Shown: positions 1 through 12,765, numbered from the stretch's first letter. The stretch: DNA of 64,000 nucleotides from Mactromeris polynyma (GCA_032209605.1 JASFXZ010000001.1:36088619-36152618); one strand, 5' to 3'. Notes: generated by a model not told the origin, from the letters alone. A program made the numbers and translations.

Positions 1-892
1 GGATTTCTGGAATTCAGATAAACTATTATGACTAATTCATTATTTTAACAATTTCATTCACCATAGTGTGAGTAATTTTTAGAACAGGCTTGCATGGATC
101 ATAACAATGTATAAACACTATTCTTCTGGCAGTGGTTTTGATATTTCGGATTTTTTCAGATTGCTTTCGCTTTTATACGTCTGACTGCTATAGAACCTTA
201 AAATAGTTTTTACCATTTAATCAACAGTCTCTACCCTCGGGACAAATCTCCGGCTTTTATAATACAAAGAGTGGAGTGACTTTTGCCTGAAAAGAGGCTT
301 ATTTCATGGGGTAGGTGACCACAAGAGTAAAACAAACAAAGTCATATACCAAAATGTTCGTCAGGGTCTGTAGTTTATCAGACCACCGGCATAGATGTTC
401 TAAAGTTGGTCCTGGCAAACCAATCATATGCTCAGACATTGAAAAAATGTCGAAGGTCAAGGCCATAATTACGGTCAAATGGTAAAAAAGGGAGAAAAAT
501 ATGCTGAAGCTCTACAAAAATTACTAAGTTTGTTGAAGATTTTAGGTATGAGAACACTTGATAAAAATGTATATTGTCTATCTTGGAAATCGAATATCAT
601 ATACTACAACACATGCTGTCCTTGAATATGTGTTACAACTCCTAAACATCTTCCCTTTACGTGTAGTGCATTATTCTGGTGTCAGGGGATGTTATGTTAA
701 TAATTCAAATATCTGAACAAGGTTTAGCACTGAAACAGAATTAAGCCAGCTAAAACAAACTGTTTTCTTCTGAAAATAGATAGGTTTGGCTTTGAAATCT
801 TAAAGTTAACCTTCCGTGTCCTTTTGCATTTGCATCTGCATTTTATTAAGACGCTTTTTCCATTTCAGATCTGGTTATTCTTGTTTTTGTAT
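1..892. other. Gene-free sequence
   Basis: AT-rich DNA with stop codons in all frames and no recognisable domain, RNA gene or repeat. It leads directly into the 22-bp array. Confidence 0.6.
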
Positions 893-1786
893 TTCCTGGC
901 CTCTAACCAGTACTTTCCTGGCCTCTAACCAGTACTTTCCTGGCCTCTAACCAGTACTTTCCTGGCCTCTAACCAGTACTTTCCTGGCCTCTAACCAGTA
1001 ATGTCCTGGCCTCTAACCAGCACTTTCTTGGCCTCTAACCAGCACTTTCCTGGCCTCTAACCAGTACTTTCCTGGCCTCTAACCAGTACTTTCCTGGCCT
1101 CTAACCAGTACTTTCCTGGATTCTGACCAGTACTTTCCTGACCTCTAACAAGTACTTTCCTGGCTTCTAACCAGTACTTTCCTGGCCTCTAACCAGTATT
1201 TTCCTGGCTTCTAACCAGTACTTTCCTGGCCTCTAACCAGTACTTTCCTGGCTTCTAACCAGTAGGCCTACTTTCCTGGCCTCTAACCAGTACTTTCATG
1301 GCCTCTAACCAGTACTTTCCTGGCCTCCAACCAGTATTTTCCTGGCTTCTAACCAGTACTTTCCTGGCTTCTAACCAGTACTTTCCTGGCCTCTAACCAG
1401 TACTTTCCTGGCTTCTAACCAGTACTTTCCTGGCTTCTAACCAGTACTTTCCTGGCCTCTAACCAGTACTTTCCTGGCCTCTAACCAGTACTTTCCTGGC
1501 TTCTAACCAGTACTTTCCTGGCCTCTAACCAGTACTTACCTGGCCTCTAACTAGTATTTTCCTGGCCTCTAACCAGTACTTTCCTGGCTTCTAACCAGTA
1601 CTTTCCTGACTTCTAACCAGTAGCCTACTTGCCTGGCTTCTAACCAGTACTTTCTTGGCCTCTAACCAGTACTTTCCTGACTTCTAACCAGTACTTGTCT
1701 GGCTTCTAACCAGTACTTTCCTGACTTCTAACCAGTACTTTCCTGACTCCTGACCAGTTTTTCCTGACTTTCAACCAGTAACTACA
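893..1786. repeat. Minisatellite, 22-bp unit, about 40 copies
   Basis: Tandem units built on CCTGGCCTCTAACCAGTACT plus TT. The common variants are GGCCTC versus GGCTTC, and CAGTACT versus CAGTATT. Two monomers carry a short extra GGCCTA or GCCTA insertion, near 1264 and 1622, about 360 bp apart. That spacing hints at a duplicated block. The right edge decays gradually: recognisable but mutated monomers (CTTTCCTGG, CTGACCAGT) continue to about 1950, whereas the left edge is sharp. Confidence 0.95.
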
Positions 1787-2681
1787 ACTACATTCCTTAT
1801 ACTTCTAAACAGAAATATTGTGGTCTCTTACGAGTAATTCCGGAAATGTTCTAAGCTTTTAACCCTTACTCTCCTGGTTTCTAGGCAGGGAACTTTCCTG
1901 GCAATTACTATCGTGAGTGCTAACTAATACTTTCCTGTTATCTGACCAGTCGAGATGTTATTTGGATACGTCGGCTAATATCAATAGCAAAGTTGGATAA
2001 AAAAAGCGTAAACAGAGGAGCGCCGAATGCGGCGTTCGTGCGGGACACTGTTAAATCACCGTTATGGCCGTACTCTTGGAAAAACTTTTTTCCATAAGTT
2101 TTCATTTCATAAATACGGATATATTTGCGTATGAAACTGAAATACAACCTTATACGAAGACTTTAAGATCCTGTTAACTACGCACTCATGTTAAATACTG
2201 GATTGTGCATAATTGATTGTGGAATGTTATATTTTATAGACTGGAGACTGGTCTCAATTCACGCGAAATATCGTGATTTGAAACCAGCCTTTGGAAAATT
2301 TTCTCTATAAAATAAACAAAAAACGGCTGCAAAAACACGATTCATATTGCGCGAAAACACAAGTTAGCCATAAATTTTGCTATAATAAAACACCTGATTA
2401 TCTGTTACAGTGAAATTCTTTCTGCGTGTTTGATATTACATCCAAGTGTCTTGAAATAAATGCGAAATAAATTAGCTGATAATAAAGGAAATGTATTTTA
2501 TGGATGATTGAGACAATTCTCAAAATCAATTCTCAATGCATTTTCAACCTGATTGGTTAGTTCTAAGAGTTATCTTATAATTGACCATGACAAGACTGCA
2601 TTCTTCTGGACCATCCAATGTAGAAAGGATAATAGTAAATAGTCACTGATTTGTTTTATTATGTAAATACACGTTTAGCTA
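1787..2681. other. Decayed array edge, then gene-free sequence
   Basis: The first 160 bases hold degraded 22-bp monomers. The rest is AT-rich with no coding or RNA signal that I can support. Confidence 0.5.
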
Positions 2682-2683
2682 TA

Positions 2684-2864
2684 CAGTAAAACCTCAATAA
2701 TAAGACCACCATTGGGACCCTTGAAAACTGGTCTTAATATTGATGTGATCTTAATATTGACATTAATTAAAGAACAAATTCGTGACGATGGACTTGAAAT
2801 ATCAACGGTTCTTAATTTTGAGGTGGTTTTATTTTTGAGGTGGTCTTAAAGTGGGGGTTTACTG
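2684..2864 (+). mobile_element. TA-flanked MITE, family 1, copy 1
   Basis: A 181-bp non-autonomous element. It begins CAGTAAAACCTCAATAATAA, ends in GGGGTTTACTG, and is flanked by TA on both sides (2682-2683 and 2865-2866). The interior repeats the theme GACCACC/GGTGGTCTTA. Three further copies lie at 23361, 37892 and 55301. TA target duplications and CAG-starting terminal inverted repeats are typical of pogo/Tc1-mariner-type MITEs; the family assignment is inferred. There is no transposase. Confidence 0.85.
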
Positions 2865-2990
2865 TAATTACATGCAATGTTTCTTGTTGTGGTCACATGT
2901 ATTTCTTGTTTTCTACTGCACACTATTATAAGATATGCCACTACTAGAAGTTGATCCAGAGTGGTGAGTAAACAAACAATGCAACCTCTC

Positions 2991-3378
2991 CAGAGTGGCC
3001 CTCTCTTAAGCAAAAACCTCCTGAGCGGCCCTCTCTTAAGCAAAAACCTCCTTAGCGACCCTCTCTTAAGCAAAACCTCCCGAGCGGCCCTCTCTTAAGC
3101 AAAAACCTCCTTAGCGACCCTCTCTTAAGCAAAACCTCCCGAGCGGCCCTCTCTTAAGCAAAAACCTCCTGAGTGGCCCTCTCTTAAGCAAAAACATCCC
3201 GAGCGGCCCTCTCTTAAGCAAAAAACCTCCTGATCGGCCGTCTCTAAAGCAAAAACCTCCCGAGCGGCCCTCTCTTAAGCAAAACCCTCCCGAGTGGCCC
3301 TCTCTTAAGCAAAAACCTCCTGATCGGCCCTCTCTTAAGCAAAAACCTCCCGAGCGGCCCTCTCTTAAGCAAAAACCA
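2991..3378. repeat. Minisatellite, 30-bp unit, about 13 copies
   Basis: The unit is GAGCGGCCCTCTCTTAAGCA followed by AAAACCTCCT, with GAGCGG/TTAGCGA/GATCGG variants and one-base length changes in the A run. Because 30 is a multiple of three, open frames appear on the minus strand (repeating LLKRGPL-type and LREGRSGGF-type peptides). I regard them as by-products. The flank GCAACCTCTCCAGAG at about 2981 matches the AACCTCTC-type MITE edges seen at 18.8, 28.2 and 63.9 kb, so the array may have grown from such an element. Confidence 0.95.
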
Positions 3379-4148
3379 CTTTTTAAAAACATTGTCAATT
3401 TTCTTGTTGCAAAAACGTTTTTCCAAATCTATGCTCTGAAGGGCCAATCCTCTCAACATCATCCAAAATGTGTATCTTCAAACAGTGATTTGCTCAGGAA
3501 AGGTACTGCACAGTATCTATCTCTGTCTAATTTATAAGTCTAATTAAGCTCTTTCCTATGAAAATTGCAACACTAACCTAGTAAATAATTCAGATAATTT
3601 ACTACTGTTGAAATTTCTTGCAAAGACAACCCTCGCGAATTATAAAAATAAAATATATTTAGTGACGCGAACTAGTACAAGTCAAGAAGCCCACGTGATT
3701 GTTAAAACAAACGTAAACATTATCATACATGGAGTTAATTGTTTTAGCTCAAATATTTGGATGAGGTGTCTAACGCAAGTTTGACTCTACATGACCGCAA
3801 CACATTTCCTTTTTAGTGGATAAACACTAAACAATTGCTACTGTGTGACAATGTTTCAAGAGGCAATACATAATATAGCCACCCTTTTTCTATTGCAAAC
3901 TCTTAGCAAAGTGAGTAAGTGCAAGTGCTTACAAGTAGATTGTCGAATGAATGTAAGTGATATGTGTCAAAGGCTCTTGAAAAGTTTTCCTGTATCGTCG
4001 TATCAGTAAAGAACCATATGTGTTGTATTGAAACAACATTCATAGCGAAGTTAATGACTTACACGTTATGTTTTGTTCGCTGGGTCAGAGAAGATACGAG
4101 CATATCGAATTGTTACAGTGATTAGTTTTCCTTCGAAATAAGTGCAAA
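3379..4148. other. Gene-free sequence
   Basis: AT-rich sequence with no supported gene, RNA or repeat. Confidence 0.5.
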
Positions 4149-4150
4149 TA

Positions 4151-4215
4151 CAGTAGAATCCCGTTGGCTAGAACTCGGTTGCGTCGAACACCCCTGTTGA
4201 CTCGAACTGATTATG
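4151..4215 (+). mobile_element. Single MITE terminus (one-ended)
   Basis: TA followed by CAGTAGAATCCCGTTGGCTA, then internal TCGAACACCCCTGTTGACTCGAAC. The repeated TCGAAC modules and the TA-CAG start look like a DNA-transposon end. I cannot find the matching right end, so this is a truncated or diverged copy and its extent is unknown. Confidence 0.45.
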
Positions 4216-4544
4216 CAGTCCTAATTGAATATCCTGTACGTGTATCATTCATTGTTCACAACTTAAATTTTAGTCAATCTGTTTTTGCTTTCGCTTTTAA
4301 AGAATTTAAATCATGTAAATTTCAAATTCAACATAAATCCATCATGCAAAACAACAAACAAACGCGAGAATCAGAATACGTGTATTTGAATAGCAGAACA
4401 AGGTATGTGCACTGTAACAAGAATGACTGGTAATCAGTGTCATTTCGCACCACATGGTGACTATAAAGCAGACGACCATTAATTAAGAACTTGTAACTTA
4501 CGGAACAACTCAGCATTGCTCAATTATTGCTGGTTCTTGTACTC

Positions 4545-4775
4545 CACGTCCAGATCTATAACAGAGCTTTGCAAACTCCATCCGGTTAGACAAGTCAGTA
4601 GGGTACTCGACTATCAATCTGGAGGCCGTATGTTCGAAGCCCGATTGTATTTCGTGACGATTTGTCAATTTTATAAAACTAAATAATAGCAACTTGTTCT
4701 CCATATCTTCACAACAGGTAAGTACTGGTTGGTAACGAAGGAATGATTGTTAGGTCAACTGACCGCCATGTGTAA
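4545..4775 (+). mobile_element. tRNA-derived SINE with conserved tail
   Basis: A tRNA-like pol III promoter lies at about 4586-4642: A-box-like TCAGTAGGGTA and B-box-like TGTTCGAAGCCC. It is followed by a tail containing AAGTACTGGTTGGTAACGAA and GGTCAACTGACCGCCAT. The same tail core appears in the minus-oriented elements at 23.6 kb and 46.8 kb, and in the fragment at 18.7 kb. The ACTGGCCGCCAT-type core resembles the conserved central/3' domains of molluscan SINEs; that comparison is from memory of the families. Confidence 0.7.
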
Positions 4776-6627
4776 CTAAAATAGAGTTGGGATATCGGCC
4801 TAAAATACCAACCAAACCAACATAACTTGGAAAACGACTTGTCTCGCCTCACTATGACACGTATGGATAGCATGGCATACGATGTGACCAATAAGTATCG
4901 TGTCCATCAGCGTTGTGAAGCCCACTAAACAAATACCAATGTACTCACAAACGTAAGGAATATTTGATGGCGTGTCGTTCCACATTAACCGTCTCATAAA
5001 GGTCCATATTACATTGTTCCATTTCGAGAGACGTACACAGGCAACACTTACACTAAGAACTACATTACCGTTGCATCTTTATGACAGACAACGATAAAGT
5101 AACAATGCACCATAAAACATGATAAGCCAAATTGATTTCTAAGAAAAGTTAGTCTGCATCATAAATTACTGATACAAGAAGAGGGAGAGAGAGAGAGTCG
5201 AGACGAATTGGGCGAAAACTGAAACATTCATCTTTTGCTATGATACATAAACACAGCACGTTCGATCGCTACAACAATTTTATGAATACGGACAAGGGTT
5301 GGTAATTACAGCTTTTGTTCCGAACTGCAAAGCATCAATAGATTTTTTGTGGATACAGACAAAATTATGGATCGCTTTATATCAATAGATCCTCCATAGT
5401 ATACTGGCCCGGAGCCATATTACCATATATATTATACTTGGCTCACGCTGTCGATGTTATGTTATAAGGAATGTCTATCATTTACGTAATGCTACTTTTA
5501 GTTTTAACTTATCTGTTTTAGATCGATTGTTCAGACAGCCGGTATTAATCACTAACAATGACTGGTTCCAGGATTTCTTACCAGTGCTCGCGCCTAATTC
5601 GGGGATTGGGAAGACGGCGGATGACTCTCGCCCCGGGCTCGGACCAGGGGTCCAGCGATCTGTCGCTATATCACCATTCCTCCCGGACACTACTACATAT
5701 ATACGAATTAAACAAACTGCTGGCATACTAAAAAGTGAACTACAATATGTAAACATTTTACAAGGATTGACTGTTGTAATGGGATACTCGGTGTATAGAA
5801 GGGTACAAACGTGTAAAAAGGTCATTTGATGACGCAAAGGACAAGTCAGTCTGTGGCGAAAGTCGGTAAGACGATGAACTACTTCCGGTTCGAAAACGAA
5901 AGTAAGACAAAAGCTGACTAAGTCACAAAGTTCAAATTTTAAAGCTGTATAGGTTTCTTGTGATTAAATGACGCTTCAATAAGGGAGTATTCGTTAGATA
6001 AAGTAGTTCGAATATTCAAACACTAGATTTGCGTTTACCACCATATAATTATCGTACATTACTTAATGAATCCTTTTACGCTAAGTTTTTACTTCCAATT
6101 ACGTCAGCGGAAAAAATAAACCTTGGATATGACGATATTCGGATACCCCTGAATGTCGTTATAAGCGGAGTTTGCTATATATACATGTATCAAACATTAC
6201 ATAAGGCGTGTGTTGAGTACTAAGTACAAAACGATATAAGTACGTACGTACGTCACACTATATTGATGCACGACTGGTGAACATTTCAGGACATGTCAGT
6301 ATATGTACACATATCGCAGTGCAAATTAAATTCATCTATGAAAAACAAACATTCAAAAACACCGAAACGGCTGGCGTTAATTACAATGTCTTTCTCACGC
6401 AATGTTGATCATAAACTTAATATTAGGTGTCGAATATTATACAAGGCAAATACACGCTTCTCATTATTTTACAGTGTTTCTTTTTGTGTCGATTTTTAAT
6501 TAGACGACAGTTGGTGCTGTTAACATTTCGTGTTAATGACATTCTAAAAACACACACACTCTAGTAATTGAATTTCGAGCTGATTTTAGTCTAGTACATA
6601 ATAATGAATATCAGAAAACATATCATT
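4776..6627. other. Gene-free sequence with a GC-rich patch
   Basis: Mostly AT-rich. A short GA run lies at about 5183-5198. Between about 5560 and 5700 base composition jumps to GC-rich (CGCCCCGGGCTCGGACC region) and is open in both directions (100 aa plus, 119 aa minus). No domain is recognisable. It could be a repeat fragment, a short CpG island or an isolated exon; I see no basis for choosing. Confidence 0.4.
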
Positions 6628-9030
6628 TGTATATGAAAACGCTGTATCATTTGTGTATGAAAACGTATCATTTGTGTATGAAAACGTATCATTTGTATAT
6701 GAAAACGTATCATTTGTTTATGAAAACGTATCATTTGTACATGAAAACGTATTATTTGTGTATGAAAACGTATCATTTGTATATGAAAACGTATCATTTG
6801 TATATGAAAACGTATCATTTGTATATGAAAACGCTGTATCATTTGTGTATGAAAACGCTGTATCATTTGTATATGAAAACGTATCATTTGTATATGAAAA
6901 CGTATCATTTGTATATGAAAACGTATCATTTGTATATGAAAACGTATCATTTGTATATGAAAACGTATCATTTGTATATGAAAACGTATCATTTGTATAT
7001 GAAAACGCTGTATCATTTGTATATGAAAACGCTGTATCATTTGTGTATGAAAACGCTGTATCATTTGTATATGAAAACGTATCATTTGTATATGAAAACG
7101 CTGTATCATTTGTATATGAAAACGCTGTATCATTTGTGTATGAAAACGCTGTATCATTTGTATATGAAAACGTATCATTTGTATATGAAAACGCTGTATC
7201 ATTTGTGTATGAAAACGTATTATTTGTATATGAAAACGTATCATTTGTATATGAAAACGTATCATTTGTATATGAAAACGTATCATTTGTATATGAAAAC
7301 GCTGTATCATTTGTGTATGAAAACGTATCATTTGTATATGAAAACGTATCATTTGTATATGAAAACGTATCATTTGTACATGAAAACGTATTATTTGTGT
7401 ATGAAAACGTATCATTTGTATATGAAAACGTATCATTTGTATATGAAAACGCTGTATCATTTGTGTATGAAAACGTATCATTTGTATATGAAAACGTATC
7501 ATTTGTATATGAAAACGCTGTATCATTTGTGTATGAAAACGTATTATTTGTATATGAAAACGTATCATTTGTATATGAAAACGCTGTATCATTTGTACAT
7601 GATAACGTATCATTTGTATATGAAAAGTATCATTTGTATATGAAAACGTATCATTTGAATATGGAAACGTATTATTTGTATATGAAAACGTATCATTTGT
7701 ATATGAAAACGTATCATTTGTGTATGAAAACGTATCATTTGTATATGAAAACGTATCATTTGTATATGAAAACGTATCATTTGTATATGAAAACGTATCA
7801 TTTGAATATGGAAACGTATTATTTGTATATGAAAACGTATCATTTGTATATGAAAACGTATCATTTGTATATGAATACGTATCATTTGTATATGAAAACG
7901 TATTATTTGTATATGAAAACGTATCATTTGTATATGAAAACGTATCATTTGTACATGAAAACGTATGAATTGTACATGATAACGTATCATTTGTATATGA
8001 AAACGTATCATTTGTATATGAAAACGTATCATTTGTGTATGAAAACGTATTATTTGTATATGAAAACGTATCATTTGTATATGAAAACGTATCATTTGAA
8101 TATGGAAACGTATTATTTGTATATGAAAACGTATCATTTGTATATGAAAACGTATCATTTGTGTATGAAAACGTATCATTTGTATATGAAAACGTATCAT
8201 TTGTATATGAAAACGTATCATTTGTATATGAAAACGTATCATTTGAATATGGAAACGTATTATTTGTATATGAAAACGTATCATTTGTATATGAAAACGT
8301 ATCATTTGTATATGAATACGTATCATTTGTATATGAAAACGTATTATTTGTATATGAAAACGTATCATTTGTATATGAAAACGTATCATTTGTACATGAA
8401 AACGTATGAATTGTACATGATAACGTATCATTTGTATATGGAAACGTATTATTTGTATATGGAAACGTATTATTTGTATATGAAAACGTATTATTTGTAT
8501 ATGAAAACGTATCATTTGTATATGAAAACGTATTATTTGTATATGAAAACGTATCATTTGTATATGAAAACGTATCATTTGAATATGATAACGTATCATT
8601 TGTACATGATAACGTATCATTTGTATATGAAAAGTATCATTTGTATATGAAAACGTATCATTTGTACATGAAACCGTATGAATTGTACATGAAAACGTAT
8701 CATTTGTACATGAAAACGTATTATTTGTGTATGAAAACGTATCATTTGTATATGAAAACGTATTATTTGTATATGAAAACGTATCATTTGTATATGAAAA
8801 CGTATCATTTGAATATGATAACGTATCATTTGTACATGATAACGTATCATTTGTATATGAAAACGTATCATTTGTATATGAAAACGTATCATTTGTACAT
8901 GAAAACGTATGTATTGTACATGAAAACGTATCATTTGTATATGAACACATATCATTTGTACATGAACACGTATGAATTGTACATGAAAACGTATCATTTG
9001 TACATGAAAACGTATCATTTGTATATTTTA
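6628..9030. repeat. Satellite array, 21/24-bp unit, about 110 copies, with 441-bp higher-order repeat
   Basis: The unit is GTATCATTTGTATATGAAAA plus C. In the left part (to about 7590) a GCT insertion makes 24-bp monomers interspersed among 21-bp ones. In the right part the GCT variant is absent and a higher-order period of exactly 441 bp (21 monomers) appears. GAATATGG monomers at 7652 and 7799 recur at 8093 and 8240, ATGAATACG at 7871 recurs at 8312, and the GTACATGA/GTATGAATTG pair at 7951 recurs at 8392. A further 230-bp duplication links 8581 with 8811. Since 21 and 24 are multiples of three, frames up to 665 aa (YENVSFV repeats) stay open on both strands. They have no other sign of coding. 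Confidence 0.97.
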
Positions 9031-9344
9031 AATGTTTTTCATCGATTTCACAAATGTTTGTAAAATAGTGCACGTCGCAATGTTATAGTTGGATAAGAAG
9101 TTTACAATAAATACACTTAGAACATTGTATATATTTACATACAGTATAACAATAATGAGACTAACACACTTGTTACGATAATGTGGTAATGACTGATAAC
9201 ATAGTATATATACGCATATTTATATGTATTATTATTGCATACACATGTTTAATGTTCGTTATCGCATGTTTGTTTTAGTACATAGTCATTTTCAGTTTGT
9301 TCTTCAACAATAACGTTATATGTTTGAATATGTGTTATAAGTGT

Positions 9345-10150
9345 TCCTTCTCCGTCTCATAGATGTATGTTTGTATATATGTATATATTTGTTTGTCCTC
9401 ATGGGCCATATGACTTACTGGACTTAAATGAAATAAACTCTATTTTTGTATAATACTTTTTTTGTATATATGAAAACATATCATTTGTATATTTGTATAT
9501 GAAAGCATTTCATTGTTGAAACAAAACACAACTTCAACGTCGATACAGACATTGTTACGGGTTTTCAACCAGTTTAAAGTTTGAGAAGTTTAGATAATGC
9601 TATAGCTGCAGTGTACGAAAGGGCTGCATACTTATTAAAATGTGTCTACAATTACAAATGGAAATCTCTATTCACCTTTAACAGAAACTCCATATAGATA
9701 TTCTATGAGGAAAGAGTCAGATGTGTGTATAGAATATCTACTTTCTGTTTATGCGGAATAGAGATTATATAAGACCGACAAATCACTTGAAGCATTTGAC
9801 CATTTCCATATACATATATATTACATTATATAAAGTTATATACAATATAACACTCGAATTATTACCGCATTTGTGACCATAAATGTGGTAAAAATTGATG
9901 ATATGTTATTGTACATGTATACGCATTTTTGTTCTTTATTACATGTATGTTTTATTTCATAGTCATGTCAATTTGGTCATCAACTATAGTCTTACATGTA
10001 TTTTTGCATATGTGTTATAGTGTTCCTTCTCCGTCTCATAGACGTATGTTTGTATACATGTACATATTTGTTTGTCCTCATGGGCCATACGGCTTACTGG
10101 ACTTACAATGACTTAGACATACGACTTACTGGACTTAAAATGAATACACT
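9345..10150 (+). repeat. Two diverged copies of one dispersed repeat, about 670 bp apart
   Basis: Positions 9345-9450 and 10015-10150 share GTGTTCCTTCTCCGTCTCAT, a GTATGTTTGTATA stretch, TTTGTTTGTCCTCATGGGCC and CTTACTGGACTTA. Weaker similarity extends upstream (about 9180 and 9860), so this looks like one duplicated segment or two insertions of one element. In the second copy the motif CTTACTGGACTTA is itself doubled. An orphan fragment of the 21-bp satellite (TATATGAAAACATATCATTTG) lies between them at about 9466-9512. Confidence 0.75.
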
Positions 10151-10155
10151 CCCTA

Positions 10156-12690
10156 TCAAACTCCCCATATACATTTAGCACGTTGTGTAGGCGACTTGAT
10201 TCGTTGACCAGTTCAGATATGATGCTTTAATTGGCTATTCAATGCAATTATGTGGTAAGCTTATGATAATATGAACAGATATTTGGAAGACAAACATATG
10301 TTTCACATATAACTGACAACTACTCTATAGAAGTTAAAGTTAAAGGCAGATGATTCAATCTTGTTTATATAGAAAACGATAACCATATTAATGATTTCTC
10401 TCGAAATACAGCAAAGATCAGTAGCCTATAAATCTTTTTTGTTGAATGCATTCTTCAGATGTTTATATTTTGTATAGTGTGCAATATGCATATCCTTTGT
10501 TTCAATTAGATTTATTTCTAACTGCCTGTATATGATATCCCTATCGAGAGCTCAGCTGCAAGACATCAAATAATGTAGAATTTTATCAGACGTCACAAAT
10601 AAGACTTATGGTTTTATTGTTTCAATATAAGCTTGATCACAACCTTAGAACTTGCTATACCTAAATAATTATTGTATTTATTGTCAATTTGTGAACATCG
10701 CTCTGTTCTTAGTATTGGTTTCAATGTTTTCCAAGCTGCAGGGAACCAGAATGAATACTATCGAACTCAATGGTTCCCGTCTTGCTCTTCGTGGTACACG
10801 GTCGTTAAACAAAGTTGTTCAAACAATAGACCGCATTGGTAACTTTCATCAGCACAGCGTTGAACATGGTCGGGAACCAGAAAACTTAAAATATAAACTC
10901 TGAATATAGACTTCACAGTGCAGTAGCAGTTTCTGACACGGTTTTTTGAAACAATAGAAAACTTTTCATCTTGAATCAATGTTGATTGAATTTTTCAGAC
11001 CTGAAATCTTGTCTTTGTGTCGTATTGACACATACCTGCGGGTATCCACGTATTGCAATAATAATAATAATATCTTTATTTATAGAAGGTAACATGTAAA
11101 GAGGTATACAAAAACAGTTGTACAATTCTTAAATAAAACATGGCTTTCTAACAGAAAACAACGTGAATTGAAACACAATAATTATATAACACACATTCGT
11201 TCATTCAAGACAATCACTCATCAGATATTGTAAATAGTACATATACATACAAGCGTTCTTCGTATAGTAATGAAACTGATATTTCAAGTCATTTATCGGC
11301 ATTATGTGTGCAAAATGATTTCGTCATAATAAATACACACGCTTCCGCTTCTGAACAAATATATGCGTATAAAAAAACAAATATAGGGCATTTTAAAATC
11401 ATAGTTTCGTTATTGTTCAATTTAGCAAGACCTTTAATATCATTTGCCGTTTTGTTTCCAATTAAAGTAGCCAGTTGTAATTCCTCAGAATTTTGCAGCG
11501 CAAATCTGTACATAACTGTTTGAAAATCAATTCATTTTGAGACGAATAACACAGAAAGGCGCCTAAATGTTGCATTAAAGCTTGAGAAAGATTGATTAAA
11601 AAACTGAATTGAAAACATTATAAAAATGAGATTCAAACTATATAAACAAAAAATCTAGTCATTGCTAATTTTACACCAAAGGGCTATGCAATTTATTTCC
11701 AAGTTTGTCTTCATTTTGTTGTACTACAAATATATCCTTAACCATTATTGAAGTGAAAATGATTTCCGTAATCCCAAAATGTCGTGTAATAATCATCTTC
11801 CAAAATAGAAAGCCGAAAAGGGCAAACAGCGTTCGTGTTATCTCAAAATGAGGTTTCTTTATTTAGATCGCATTGCGGAAACAGAGTTTTTTTTAGTACT
11901 TTTGATGTCTAGGATTTTTCAGATGAAAAGTACTACCTGAAGTAATACATGGCAAATATTTCCATGAACCATCCTTCCTGTACTCTATAAACCGATGGTG
12001 GCCATATTATCGAGTTTTCACTGTATATTGATTATCCAACAAAGAGTGTTTGTCAAACTATTCGTAACCGGTCACAGTAGCGAAGCATTCTGTATCTGTC
12101 GTTCACGCAACGAGAAAAAGAAAGCCGTTAAAGCATGTCTACAATTATATTTAGCTTCCAAGATAAAATGTTACCATACTCTACCCGCACCACGGTCAGT
12201 CTACAGTTATCTCCCTTGTATAATAGCTCTCAGTGGCATCGAATTATTCGAGTGACGTGCGAATAAAAGCAATTAGATTTACCAATTATTCATGTGCTTA
12301 TTCATGTACGAACGTTTGTTTAGGGATAAAGTGGATTACTTGTGACAAATTTGCTGTCGTAAGATTGGATTATTAAAATACGCCTCATTGGGTGCTAAGT
12401 GAGGATGCTAGTATATTGGCCATTGATATAACATGCCGCTGTTTGTAATAAAAACACCCGACATTGGAGATATGTTACCCAGGGCTGATCACGTGTCGTT
12501 CTAAGCTACACCCATAAGCGAACATTTACATCTAAACAGCGTGCGGTACTAGTTAATGTTGGGCAAAGTCCCATCACTAACTGACATATTTCCTATGGGG
12601 CTGACCGCTTACACTCTTGTGCTTGGGAATAGACTGGTAGATATACGGCGTCAGGGTACCAACAATGTATACCACAGAGCTAACATCAGG
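10156..12690. other. Gene-free sequence
   Basis: AT-rich, with no supported gene. An ATA microsatellite and following CTTTATTTATAGAAGGTAAC at about 11057-11090 look like a retroposon tail, but no body is visible. Short open frames here (60-90 aa) show no domain and overlap on opposite strands. Confidence 0.5.
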
Positions 12691-12694
12691 AATA

Positions 12695-12765
12695 CATGAA
12701 TAAAAATGCCGAGCAAGAAATGTCACACACATAGAGCACGGTCCCCCCAAAACACAATTAGACAT
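12695..12765. repeat. Dispersed repeat family C, diverged copy
   Basis: GCCGAGCAAGAAATGTCACA and the following GTCCCCCCAAAA align with GTCGAGCAGGAAATTCCACA and GCCACCCCAGAAG at 15.25 kb and with the related stretch at 21.6 kb. Divergence is high, so membership is probable rather than certain. Confidence 0.5.

Noticed and set aside
6653..8650. 665-aa open frame (and 338-487-aa frames on both strands) as a repetitive protein gene
   Set aside because: The unit is 21 or 24 bp with no stop, so several frames on both strands stay open by arithmetic. No signal peptide, splice structure or non-repeat flank supports a gene.
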